Assembly (NCBI RefSeq): GCF_041949975.1
Contig: NZ_JBHFQG010000015.1
Coordinates: 19,551 to 83,550 of the forward strand
Length of the DNA stretch: 64,000 nt
Reading direction: 5' to 3'
Source of the DNA: Alteribacillus sp041949975
Lineage (GTDB): Bacteria > Bacillota > Bacilli > Bacillales > Marinococcaceae
Made by a program: the position numbers and the translations under genes. Positions 43,909 through 53,069 of this stretch are shown here, piece after piece. Position 1 is the stretch's first letter; the number at the start of each line of letters is the position of its first letter. The notes beneath the pieces are model-generated. The model saw only the letters and a list, made by a program, of their open reading frames with translations. It searched no databases and was not told the origin of the DNA.

Positions 43909-45329
43909 TTACACATTTTTCACAGCTTTTCTAGGAGGTTTTCTAAAAAAAGTTTTTTCTTCTTTTAGCGCTTTAAAAAGGGCATAGATCATAAATAAGG
44001 TGATAATGGAAAGGCTGCCACAATCATCGCGTTTTCTAATGCCTGCAGACCTCCAGAATAAAGGAGAATTACTGCTGTAGCTGAAAGCATTATTCCCCAA
44101 ATAAATTTCACTCTTGTTTCAGGGCTTAATGGCTAAAATGGACATTACGGTACCAAAAGGAAAGTTTTCAAACATCCCAAACAAGGCTTCTTCTGTCGCC
44201 ATCTAAGATATAGCTGCCGTTCCTTCTGATTCAAGTGATATAGACGCTCCCCCAAAAACGGAAAACCATAAAAAACCAACAAGTGATGGGACGATTAACA
44301 CGCCGAATGTAAATTCACGTAAGGTCCGGCCTTTAGAAACTCTGGCAATAAAAGTACCAACAAAAGGAGACCAGGCAATCCACCATGCCCAGAAAAAAAT
44401 TGTCCAGCTGTTAATCCATTCCCGAGCTTCTTCTTCAAGAGGTGCAAACCGAAAGCTCATGCTCGGTAATGTTTGAACATATTTTCCTATGGTATCTGTA
44501 AAAAGATTTAACATAAAAAGGGTAGGGCCGAAGATAAGCATAAACACAAATAGAAGCACCGCAAGAATCATGTTTACATTACTAAGAAACTTGATTCCTT
44601 TATTTAAGCCGGTATATGCTGAAATAAGAAACAAAAATGTGACAATCGCAATAATAAAAAATTGCACAAAAAAGGTATTAGGAATTCCATATAAAAATGC
44701 TAAACCCCCATTAATTTGCACCGCTCCAAACCCAAGTGTAGTGGCTATACCAGAAACCGTTGCGGTCACGGCCAGCACATCAATTGTTTTTCCCAGTGCG
44801 CCATCTGTTTTCATAATAGGACTCAAAGTAGCGCTGATCATTCCTGGCGCACCTTTTCTAAACTTAAAATACGCAAGACAAATAGCAATCATAGATCCCC
44901 AGGCATGAACACCCCAATGAAAAAAGTAAACCTCATTGCTTCTGATATTGCTTCATTTGTTCCTTCTGTCACCGTAGGAGAATCAGTAGCGTAATGATAT
45001 ACTGGTTCTGCTGCACCCCAAAACACTAATCCAATCCCCATCCCTGCACTAAACAGCATCGCAAACCACGTTGGCAGACTGTAATCTGGTTTATCATGAG
45101 GCTTTCCAAGATTAATTTTTCCATATGGACTTATAATAAAATATAGACAAACGATTACAAATATAGAAACTACGATCAAATAATACCAGCCAAATCGGTT
45201 TGTAATAAATGTTTGTGCTGCAGCTGTTCCGTTTTCTAAGGAATCTGAAGCTATCACACCAATAATAATAGCCAAAATAAGAATCGCCATTGTACTGTAA
45301 AAAACCGTACCTGTTTTTCCTTTCTCCAT
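43909..45329 (-). pseudogene. BCCT family betaine/choline carrier, multiply broken
   Basis: The N-terminal 145 codons (FSAGMGIGLVFWGAAEPVYHY) end at a -1 shift in a T run near 44900, after which the frame resumes MIAICLAYFKFRKGAPGMIS. It hits an in-frame TAG at about 44205 and continues MATEEALFGMFENFPFG, then loses about 30 codons including the FFITSADSATF region, and needs another shift near 44010 to reach LFMIYALFKALKEE. At least four lesions remove function. It would have imported glycine betaine for osmoprotection. Confidence 0.92.
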
Positions 45330-45540
45330 ACATACCATCTCCTCTTTTAGGTAGATATTAGTATGTTGTTTTAAGAAATTACTTATCCACCATAAACTTT
45401 TACAGTTTTTTCCTCATATGCCGCTCAGTCGGCTCGGAGGAGTCAGCTGTTATTGACTTCTAGGTGTAGGCATGATCAGGAAATCTCCAGAGGATTTTTC
45501 CCGGACAGGATGTTCGGTTATTTGTCCAAAAAGCACTGTT

Positions 45541-45680
45541 TTAGAGGTCTGAACAGACCCACGTTCCGCTAACAGTTCTCAATCACTCGTTTTTTATGAT
45601 TTTTCTCGTGCTAACGGAACCAGGGTCCGGCCGCATTCTAAAACCCCCTAATTTCATAAATTAATGGAATCAGGGTCCTC
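45541..45680. repeat. Local inverted repeat upstream of acyl-CoA dehydrogenase
   Basis: GACCCACGTTCCGCTAAC (45556-45573) and GCTAACGGAACCAGGGTC (45610-45627) are near-complementary, and GGAATCAGGGTCC recurs at 45666. The remaining 45330-45775 holds nothing else I can name. Confidence 0.35.
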
Positions 45681-45775
45681 TGAACATTTCCATCGTTTAA
45701 TTCTTTTCATTTGAATGACTTCCTTTATTGTGATGGTATAGAATAAGAAAGGTCACAGCTAGAGGAGTGAAAAAA

Positions 45776-46939
45776 ATGGATTTATTAAAACTAAACAACA
45801 TGGAAGAGCGATTATCCGCACTGGAAAAAGCAGTCCAACCTTTTGCAGAGCGGGCTGAAATATATGATAAAGATGGATCTTTTCCCGTGGAAAATATTCA
45901 AACGTTAAAAGATATTCGTTATACAGCTTTAACTGTACCTAAAAGATTTGGCGGGAAAGAAATTTCGCTGTTCGAGCTTGTAAGATCTCAAGAAACAATA
46001 GGAAAAGCGGATGGTTCTACTGCTTTATCGATTGGCTGGCACATGGGAATTGTAAAAAACCTTGGAGAGCAGAATAGCTGGCCTGAAGACCTTTATGAAG
46101 CCTTTTGTAAAGAAGCTCTCCAGCATGGTTCCTTACTGAATAATACAGCAACAGAACCTGCAACCGGCAGTCCTACCCGCGGCGGCAAGCCGGAAACGAC
46201 CGCTGTTTACGAAGCAGGCCAGTGGAAAATAAACGGACGTAAAACCTTTACAACGATGGCTCCAGTGCTTGATTATTTTGTTGCAAGTGCCACGATTCCA
46301 AAGGAAGACCGTGTGGCTTACTTTCTTATTCCTCGAGAAAGCGAAGGACTTTCTATTGAAGAAACGTGGGATTCCATAGCAATGAGAGGAACAGGAAGCG
46401 ATGATCTTGTTTTAGAAAATGTACGTATACCAAAACATCATCTCGTTTCTTATGTCGCACCTGGTGATAAACGTGCAGCTGGATGGCTTCTTCATATACC
46501 TGCCTGTTACCTCGGTATTGCTAAAGCAGCACAGCAATATGCTGTACAATTTGCATCAGAGTATTCACCGAATAGTATTGAAGGAACGATATCTGATTTA
46601 CCAAATGTAAGGCAAAAAATTGGAGAAATGGAGCTATTGACCCAAAGAAGCAGCCATTTTCTATACAGTATAGCTAAGAAATGGGATGAATCATCTGAAG
46701 ACCAAAGACAAGAAATGAAACCAGAGCTGGGGGCTGTAAAATACACTGTGGTGAATGATGCGATTGCTATCGTTGATTTGGCTATGAGAATTGCTGGTGC
46801 AAGAAGTTTATCCAGCAAAAATCCATTGCAGCGTTATTACCGGGATGTCCGAGCCGGCCTTCATAACCCTCCAATGGATGACATGACCATTATGCTGCTT
46901 GCATCTGATTCCATAAATAGAGCTGGGACCTCTTCTTAA
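45776..46939 (+). CDS. Acyl-CoA dehydrogenase family protein (YdbM-like)
   Basis: About 387 residues. ALTVPKRFGGKEISLFELV, ATEPATGSPTRGG, WDSIAMRGTGSDDLVLENV and the C-terminal AMRIAGARSLSSKNPLQRYYRDVRAG are acyl-CoA dehydrogenase features, with FAD-binding over the middle beta domain. Likely oxidises an acyl-CoA with electron-transfer flavoprotein; closest in plan to B. subtilis YdbM. ATG at 45776 with AGAGGAG eight bases upstream. Confidence 0.85.
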   Translation: MDLLKLNNMEERLSALEKAVQPFAERAEIYDKDGSFPVENIQTLKDIRYTALTVPKRFGGKEISLFELVRSQETIGKADGSTALSIGWHMGIVKNLGEQNSWPEDLYEAFCKEALQHGSLLNNTATEPATGSPTRGGKPETTAVYEAGQWKINGRKTFTTMAPVLDYFVASATIPKEDRVAYFLIPRESEGLSIEETWDSIAMRGTGSDDLVLENVRIPKHHLVSYVAPGDKRAAGWLLHIPACYLGIAKAAQQYAVQFASEYSPNSIEGTISDLPNVRQKIGEMELLTQRSSHFLYSIAKKWDESSEDQRQEMKPELGAVKYTVVNDAIAIVDLAMRIAGARSLSSKNPLQRYYRDVRAGLHNPPMDDMTIMLLASDSINRAGTSS

Positions 46940-46957
46940 AGAGTCCAGCTCTATTTT
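46919..46957 (+). terminator. Terminator of the acyl-CoA dehydrogenase gene
   Basis: AGAGCTGGGAC and GTCCAGCTCT pair, then ATTTTC; the stem begins inside the last codons. Confidence 0.6.
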
Positions 46958-47072
46958 CATTTCTCCATTTTTTACCTTTTTATTAATTCTCTTTTGTTTT
47001 GTTTATGTTTTATTACGATGTGGAAAAAATAAAACAGTTCCATCATCAGGAAATGTAAAGGAGGAAGCACGA

Positions 47073-47939
47073 ATGGATATCAGACAACGACAAACAGAAG
47101 GCCAGCCCCCTCAAACACAGCCAAGACAGCCTGGTATAGAATCTGAAATGAACCCTTTACCTGTCCAGCCAAAAGAATACAAAGGCAGCGATAAATTGAA
47201 AGGAAGAGTAGCACTGATCACAGGTGGTGACAGCGGGATAGGCCGTGCTGTTTCTATGGTGTACGCCAAAGAAGGAGCTCACGTAGCCATAGCCTACTTG
47301 GATGAACATGATGATGCCAAAGAGACGAAAGAACTGGTGGAAGCAGAGGGTGTGAAATGCTTACTGCTTTCTGGAGATTTAAAAAAAGAATCATTTTGTA
47401 AAGACATTGTCCAAAAGACGGTAGATGAATTTGGACAATTAGATATAGTGGTGAATAATACAGCTATTCAATATGTACGAGATGATATTTTCGGAGTTTC
47501 GGCAGAACAACTAGAAGAAACCTTTCAAACAAACTTTTATTCCTATTTCCACGTCACCAAAGCTGCAATACCTCACTTAAAAGAGGGAAGCTCGATCATT
47601 AACACCACATCGATAAATGCTTACCGCGGAAACCCTAGTCTTATCGACTACTCCGCAACGAAAGGAGCAATTGTGGCGTTTACAAGAAGCCTTGCAGAAC
47701 CGCTTGCAAAGCAGGGCATCCGTATTAACATGGTTGCACCCGGTCCGGTTTGGACTCCTTTAATCCCTTCCACCTTCCCAGCAGAAGGAGTAGAACAATT
47801 TGGTACTAACGGTCCTATGGGTCGTCCCGGTCAGCCATCTGAACATGCCAGTGCTTATGTACTGCTAGCTTCAGATGAATCCTCCTATATGACCGGCCAA
47901 TCTATTCACATCAACGGTGGAGAATATATTTCTTCTTAA
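47073..47939 (+). CDS. SDR oxidoreductase, general-stress GS39 (YdaD/YhdF) type
   Basis: 288 residues. A Pro/Gln-rich N-terminal extension (about 1-35) precedes the SDR domain: RVALITGGDSGIGRAV, NNTAIQ, STTSIN-like TTSINAYRG and catalytic YSATKGAI. The extension and spacing are typical of the Bacillus GS39/YhxC group of SigB-dependent stress proteins. A weak SigB-like GTTTAT-N13-GTGGAA lies at 47001-47025. AAAGGAGG precedes the ATG. Substrate unknown. Confidence 0.88.
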   Translation: MDIRQRQTEGQPPQTQPRQPGIESEMNPLPVQPKEYKGSDKLKGRVALITGGDSGIGRAVSMVYAKEGAHVAIAYLDEHDDAKETKELVEAEGVKCLLLSGDLKKESFCKDIVQKTVDEFGQLDIVVNNTAIQYVRDDIFGVSAEQLEETFQTNFYSYFHVTKAAIPHLKEGSSIINTTSINAYRGNPSLIDYSATKGAIVAFTRSLAEPLAKQGIRINMVAPGPVWTPLIPSTFPAEGVEQFGTNGPMGRPGQPSEHASAYVLLASDESSYMTGQSIHINGGEYISS

Positions 47940-47944
47940 AAAAG

Positions 47945-47985
47945 AAGGACAGTTGTCAGCTATTACGACAACTGTCTTTGTTTTT
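47945..47985. terminator. Bidirectional terminator
   Basis: GACAGTTGTC (47948-47957) and GACAACTGTC (47967-47976) form a perfect 10-bp stem, with T-rich tails on both strands; shared by the SDR gene and the converging EamA gene. Confidence 0.8.
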
Positions 47986-48862
47986 CTGCTTTTGTTTTTG
48001 TAGTAAGAAGTACACCAGAAATAACCAGCAAAGCCCCGATCATTTCAATGAGTGTAACATTTTCTCCAAGAAAAAGCAGGGAGCCAATGATAGTGAAGAC
48101 AGGAAGTAAATTAAGAAATACAGAAGCCTGAGACGGACCTACTTCTTCTACTCCTTTGTTCCATAATAAAAGCGCAATAAGGGAAGGAAAGATACCTAAA
48201 TACAATAGTCCTAATGCATGATTGATTTGAAAAACAGCTGGAAATCCATCAATTACGACCCACTCAATTACTGCAATCGGAAACAGTACAGCGTTAGCAA
48301 TAGCAAGCATCACCAGCAGGCTTCCGTATACCGGAAACTTCATCATGTGAAACTTTACGAGAATAGAGTAAGCTACCCAGGTTAGAATGGCCGCAATCAT
48401 TATGACGTCTCCTATATTAAAAGCAAGGTCACGAACCACCTGCCAGGAACCTTCCGTTATGACCCAAATGGCTCCGCCAACAGATAAGATTACCCCAACC
48501 CATTGGACACCAGCCAATTTTTCTTTTAAAAAAATCATGCTAAATAAAATAGTGACTACCGGGATAGCGGATTCCATAATGGCCACATTCGTTGAGCTTG
48601 TAAATTGCAGGGAAGCATAAATGAAAGAATTAAAAAAAGCCACACCAGTAAGGGCAAGACCTAACAACGGCTTCCACTCTTTTAGAAAAACGTGCTGATA
48701 CTGCCTGGCCTGCCTCAAGCCTATTGGAAGAACGACTAACAAAGCAATAAATACCCGAAAAAACGCAATCGTGTAAGGCGGAAGCTCATTAATAGCCTTC
48801 CCTACTATAATATTCCCAGAAAAAATAATAGCAGTAATAATTAAAAACAAATACGCTTTCAT
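47963..48862 (-). CDS. EamA/DMT family transporter
   Basis: 299 residues from the ATG at 48862 (AGGGG eight bases before). Ten membrane helices; IIVGKAINELPPYTIAFFRV and VGPSQASVFLNLLPVFTIIGS are repeat features. Substrate unknown. The open frame runs 29 codons further upstream without support. Confidence 0.88.
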   Translation of the reverse strand: MKAYLFLIITAIIFSGNIIVGKAINELPPYTIAFFRVFIALLVVLPIGLRQARQYQHVFLKEWKPLLGLALTGVAFFNSFIYASLQFTSSTNVAIMESAIPVVTILFSMIFLKEKLAGVQWVGVILSVGGAIWVITEGSWQVVRDLAFNIGDVIMIAAILTWVAYSILVKFHMMKFPVYGSLLVMLAIANAVLFPIAVIEWVVIDGFPAVFQINHALGLLYLGIFPSLIALLLWNKGVEEVGPSQASVFLNLLPVFTIIGSLLFLGENVTLIEMIGALLVISGVLLTTKTKAEKQRQLS

Positions 48863-48960
48863 ACAAAATCCCCTCTTTTTGCCGACCCTTTCATTGTACA
48901 TTTTTTTACTGCGGTGGATAAGATTTTTGTTTTGAATGTTGATATTCACTTCAAAAATTA

Positions 48961-49300
48961 ATTAGCTCTGCAATCAAAAGGGCGGGCAGAAAACGGGAAA
49001 GACCGGCTGCAGTTCGTCCGTAACAATATGAATCAAGTAAATAATAGTGTTACAGATATTACGGAGCATGTTCAAAAGCTGAATAGCATTTCCAGTCAAT
49101 GAATGAAGTTATTGATTTAGTAGATAAAGATGAACACTTTGATGATATCTTGGCTGTATGAATAAAACAAAGAATCAAAACGACAGTATTGAAAAGGAAT
49201 TACATAACTTATTAGAATCTGTAGAGGCCATTGAAAAAGCTGCTGGTGAAGTAGCTGCTTCAGCCAGCCAGCTTGACGCAGCTACCGATGAACGACAGGT
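48961..49300 (+). pseudogene. Degenerate chemoreceptor-like fragment
   Basis: Three short frames in series read LALQSKGRAENGKDRLQFVR with NNMNQVNNSVTDITEHV, then MNEVIDLVDKDEHF, then LLESVEAIEKAAGEVAASAS. The NSVTDITEHVQKLN and KAAGEVAASASQLD strings resemble MCP signalling helices. At least two shifts separate them, and no whole domain is present. Confidence 0.4.
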
Positions 49301-49307
49301 TATGAAA

Positions 49308-49344
49308 AGAAAGAAGCTGCTTCCTTTTGAAACAGCTTCTTTCT
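49308..49344 (-). terminator. Terminator of the siderophore operon
   Basis: AGAAAGAAGCTG and CAGCTTCTTTCT form the stem with a 13-base loop; on the minus strand TTTC follows. Confidence 0.65.
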
Positions 49345-49375
49345 GTATATTAGAGTTCTAAACGCTGCAATTCTT

Positions 49376-51181
49376 TTATACTGGATTTTCTGAGCGGGCC
49401 TCTGCCAAAGCGTTAGTGACAAATCCATACTCAGAAGCGTGCGGCCTGTCGTCACTATCGCTGTAACCTTCAGCCATCATTCGGTTACGATTTAAGCACA
49501 GCTTTGTCATGCTCGGTTTAAAAAGATCAAAGGTGTCAAAACGTTCATGAAGATGAGGGAATTGATTTTGATAATTAATAATTTGTTCTCTTACTATTGT
49601 CCAAAATTCATTCTCTTCGAGTAGACCTTTTCTATCTAATAAATCAGCTAAATAACGAAAGTGACAAATAAATAAACCTGTGAAAATAAATTGGGTGAGA
49701 CCTTCTGGCGGTTCACTTCTCAGCACTTTTTTTAAATCTGGTTCTAATTGCTGAAGTTCCTGCAGCGGCTGATCACTAATATTTACATCATCCACAAAGT
49801 CTTTCATGATTAATCGTTTTGGTTTACCCTTTTCCAGTACAATAATGGTATTTTGACCGTGCGGGGAAAACACAGTGCCATACTGATATAAATAATGAAG
49901 CAGCGGCGGTAAGATCGCAGCATTTAACTGTTTTATCCATTCATGTGTGGAGAGACCGGATTGTCTTATCCAATGTTCAACTAATGTGTCTGCATTACTA
50001 TCTTCATGCAAGAGAGCTGCAAGCGTTACAGGCTTTTCATTCTCTGAGAGGAAATTATAAACACTCTCCCGCCAAATGGCACCGAGCATTTCTTTATACT
50101 GATAAGGTACGCCTTCTACATTGTCATAGGCCGGATGATATACGTGAACACTCGCTTCTTCTCCAAGTAAATCCAGCTGACATCTGTCTTTTAAATATTC
50201 ATCGTTTTCCCAAATACTTTTTATAAAGCTTGTTACCCGGGGAGCAATCACAGTTCGTTCTCCTGGGAGCCCCCGGTAAACCAGAGTGTTTAAAATACTC
50301 ATTGGCAGTTTCACATGGTATTTTGATCGATAAGTTTGGTTTACAAACGTTCGGATGGATTGCTGCGGCAGATACTGATCATTTCCTTCCCCTAGCGGAA
50401 TAATCTTCTTTTGAGCCAATTCTTCAGCAAACCTCTGTATAATAACATTTTCCCACTGCCAGGGATGAACAGGAATGAAATAGAATTGTTCCTGCCCTTC
50501 CCGAGCTTCCTGTTTTAACTTATCATTTGCTCTCTTCCACAGCGAAGAGCCCATTTCTTCTTTTAAGAAAGAAAAATCAGTAGTTTGAAGATGGTGACCT
50601 TCTGCTATATCCTCATGGACAGCGATCCAATAAAGAGTAACGGCTTGTTTCTTCTCGGGTGCAAAACGGAGGTAATCCTCGTAGCTGAACCCTAGTCTGC
50701 CTTTATTATAAGTAATCCATGGGTGACCTGACATTTCGCCTTCGAGTTCAGCATAATCCAGATGAGTTAATTCTTCGGCCGTTATATCTTTCTTCATTAA
50801 ATGACAATCCGCTAATAGAGTCTGCTCGTATTCTTTTATTAAATGGCCGACAGTGGTACTTTCCATGTTTAATAAAGACTGAAGTTCAAGAAGAAAGCTT
50901 TTGACATTCAATGGGACCTGTCTGTCGTTTACATGTTTCATTACCGATTCAGCATTTACAGAATAACTGTCAAACAAACGCTTCTTTGCATGAAATGTAT
51001 AAACAATACCCTCATCCAGCTCTAAGCTGTATACCGTATAATCTCCTTCTGCGGCTGCAGCTTTCGGCTTAATCATATCTTCGTACATAAACTCCTGCAG
51101 CATTTTAGCAGTAAGTAAACGGTTAGCTTTTTCCCACATTTCAGGAGTTAATGTTTGTGATAATTCTTCTGCATACTTCAT
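49376..51181 (-). CDS. NIS siderophore synthetase, IucC/RhbF-like
   Basis: 601 residues, IucA/IucC superfamily. SGHPWITYNKGRLGFSYEDY, FIPVHPWQWENVI and SPHGQNTIIVLEKGKPKRLIMKDF are the ATP- and citrate-binding segments. It joins a hydroxamate-amine to citrate with ATP, probably the second coupling. Last gene of a five-gene Fur-controlled operon, 24 bp after the monooxygenase gene. Confidence 0.92.
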   Translation of the reverse strand: MKYAEELSQTLTPEMWEKANRLLTAKMLQEFMYEDMIKPKAAAAEGDYTVYSLELDEGIVYTFHAKKRLFDSYSVNAESVMKHVNDRQVPLNVKSFLLELQSLLNMESTTVGHLIKEYEQTLLADCHLMKKDITAEELTHLDYAELEGEMSGHPWITYNKGRLGFSYEDYLRFAPEKKQAVTLYWIAVHEDIAEGHHLQTTDFSFLKEEMGSSLWKRANDKLKQEAREGQEQFYFIPVHPWQWENVIIQRFAEELAQKKIIPLGEGNDQYLPQQSIRTFVNQTYRSKYHVKLPMSILNTLVYRGLPGERTVIAPRVTSFIKSIWENDEYLKDRCQLDLLGEEASVHVYHPAYDNVEGVPYQYKEMLGAIWRESVYNFLSENEKPVTLAALLHEDSNADTLVEHWIRQSGLSTHEWIKQLNAAILPPLLHYLYQYGTVFSPHGQNTIIVLEKGKPKRLIMKDFVDDVNISDQPLQELQQLEPDLKKVLRSEPPEGLTQFIFTGLFICHFRYLADLLDRKGLLEENEFWTIVREQIINYQNQFPHLHERFDTFDLFKPSMTKLCLNRNRMMAEGYSDSDDRPHASEYGFVTNALAEARSENPV

Positions 51182-51205
51182 CTTTTCTCATCCCTTCTTA
51201 TGTAA

Positions 51206-52504
51206 TTATCCGAACTGCTGAAAAACATTGGTTTCCTGTACGGGATAAACATTTTCATCTGTGATTTCATTAATAATCACCGCATTACGGTATGCCCCTA
51301 ATCCAAGGTCTGGAGCACCGGGTCCATGGGTATGAATCTCTCCGTTTTGAACAAAAAGCCGTCCACCGCCAGCTGCTGAAGATTTTAAAGGTACTTCATA
51401 ATGTTTCTCCACTTTAAACCTCCCTTGTTCATCCCATTCAATTAACGATCTGGCTCCTTCTAAACATGGCGTAACAGTTGGCTTATAGCCTGTTCCCATA
51501 ATTACTGCATCGGTATCAAGATCAAATGTTTTGTTCTTCTCCCATTGGCGGAAAGTAAGAGTATAACGATCTCCATTTGTTGTTCCTTTCTCTAATTTAC
51601 TTAAAGGTTTTAATAGTACATTGAGTTTTTCTCCTCCAATGGTTCGTTCATACATAAGATCATATATAGCAGCAATCGTATCTGTGCTCATTCCTTTGTA
51701 TAGGAGGTCCTGTTTAGGAAGCAGCTTGTCTTTTTTATCCTGCGGCAATGAATGAAAGTAATTAATATAATCAGGGGAGAAGTGCTCTAAACCAAGCTTG
51801 GAATATTCCATTGGAAAAAATCCTCGAGAGCGTGTCACCCAATTTATTTGTTGAGAGGGTGACTTGTTACTTAAGAGCTCATAAAACACTTCACCTGCGC
51901 TTTGTCCTGAACCAATAACCGTGACAACAGGAGCATTTTTCCAAACCTCTTCTTTATTCATAAAATCTGCTGTGTGGAATATATTTTCAGAAGGTTCCAG
52001 CCCTTCTACGTTTGGAACAGCAGGTACTGTGCCAACCCCTATAACGAGGTTTTTCGTTTTATATTTTTCTAAGGATCCGCTATCGACATTACGCACATAA
52101 ACCGCCCAGCTTCCCGGCTCTCCTTCTATTCGCTCTACCTTGCTGTTAAATCGGCATTGCGGGAGCTGCTTAGCCACCCACTGACAATAATGGTTATACT
52201 CCCGGCGGGGAATATGGAAACTTTCATAAAAATAAAACGAGTAAAGCCGATTGTGTTGATTCAAATACTCTAAAAAGCTGTACGGACTTTTTGGATCAGC
52301 CATCGTTACTAAATCAGCCATAAATGGAACTTGAAGCGTGGTGCCTTCCATTAACATTCCCGGATGCCAATTAAATTCCGGCTTTTGGTCAAAAAACACA
52401 GCTTTAGTATTCGGCACCGTATCTAAAAGGGCAGCCATCCCTAAATTAAACGGACCAATGCCTACTCCTATTACATCGAGTAACTCTGGTTGCTCAGCGC
52501 TCAA
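51206..52504 (-). CDS. N-hydroxylating flavin monooxygenase, RhbE/IucD-like
   Basis: 432 residues, L-lysine/ornithine/diamine N-monooxygenase family. The FAD motif DVIGVGIGPFNLGMAALLD, NADPH motif VIGSGQSAGEVFYELL and VIMGTGYKPTV close to the end are present. It N-hydroxylates the diamine (1,3-diaminopropane in the schizokinen route). TTG start with GGAGGGG six bases upstream, overlapping the acetyltransferase gene by 11 bp. Confidence 0.93.
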   Translation of the reverse strand: MSAEQPELLDVIGVGIGPFNLGMAALLDTVPNTKAVFFDQKPEFNWHPGMLMEGTTLQVPFMADLVTMADPKSPYSFLEYLNQHNRLYSFYFYESFHIPRREYNHYCQWVAKQLPQCRFNSKVERIEGEPGSWAVYVRNVDSGSLEKYKTKNLVIGVGTVPAVPNVEGLEPSENIFHTADFMNKEEVWKNAPVVTVIGSGQSAGEVFYELLSNKSPSQQINWVTRSRGFFPMEYSKLGLEHFSPDYINYFHSLPQDKKDKLLPKQDLLYKGMSTDTIAAIYDLMYERTIGGEKLNVLLKPLSKLEKGTTNGDRYTLTFRQWEKNKTFDLDTDAVIMGTGYKPTVTPCLEGARSLIEWDEQGRFKVEKHYEVPLKSSAAGGGRLFVQNGEIHTHGPGAPDLGLGAYRNAVIINEITDENVYPVQETNVFQQFG

Positions 52505-53069
52505 GCGTTTCCCCTCCTTTTTCTCTGTAATGAACCATAAGAAGGCCGGTTTTATCAGGAAGATTGATAGGTTTTACTGGTTGAAAACCACACTTTTGAA
52601 ACACATGAATCATTTTGCGGTTTCTAATGTCAGGCTCTGCAACAATCTTTACTGCCTTCGAATGTTCATAGATAAAAGAAAGCATTTCTTTAACCAGCGG
52701 GGCAGCCAGTCCTTTTCCTAAAAATGACTCTGGTCCAAATAATAAATGAACCCCTTGATCGTCAGGCTCATATTTATAATGGCGGCCTACTACATCATCT
52801 TTTACGTCGTATGTCTCCCAATAACTCATAGGAATGCCGTTTACCAATCCGATCCACAATTGCTGATGAGTATCCCTTACTGCCTTGTCGATATGAGATT
52901 GAAAAGCTTCTCTTGTGAGATTCAGCTGCCAATAAGGGATAACATGCTCTTTATGCATCCACTCGAACAGGCGTTCTTCATCTTCTCTGCGCTGAAACGG
53001 CCGGAACTCGACAACTTGTCCATCAGCCAGCTCATTTTTATACGATGTTTGTTTCATGTGGGTAATCAA
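52494..53069 (-). CDS. Siderophore N-acetyltransferase, RhbD/IucB-like
   Basis: 191 residues, AlcB/PF13523 GNAT domain: LFEWMHKEHVIPYWQLN, GVHLLFGPESFLGKGLAAPL, VAEPDIRNRKMIHVFQKCGF. It acetylates the N-hydroxy diamine to the hydroxamate. TTG start at 53069 with GGAGG nine bases upstream; an internal ATG at 53057 is farther from it. Overlaps the upstream gene by 32 bp. Confidence 0.9.
   Translation of the reverse strand: MITHMKQTSYKNELADGQVVEFRPFQRREDEERLFEWMHKEHVIPYWQLNLTREAFQSHIDKAVRDTHQQLWIGLVNGIPMSYWETYDVKDDVVGRHYKYEPDDQGVHLLFGPESFLGKGLAAPLVKEMLSFIYEHSKAVKIVAEPDIRNRKMIHVFQKCGFQPVKPINLPDKTGLLMVHYREKGGETLER

Noticed and set aside
45330..45775. Possible small gene or RNA before the acyl-CoA dehydrogenase gene
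   Set aside because: Only local inverted repeats; no ORF with a ribosome site and no terminator-like end.
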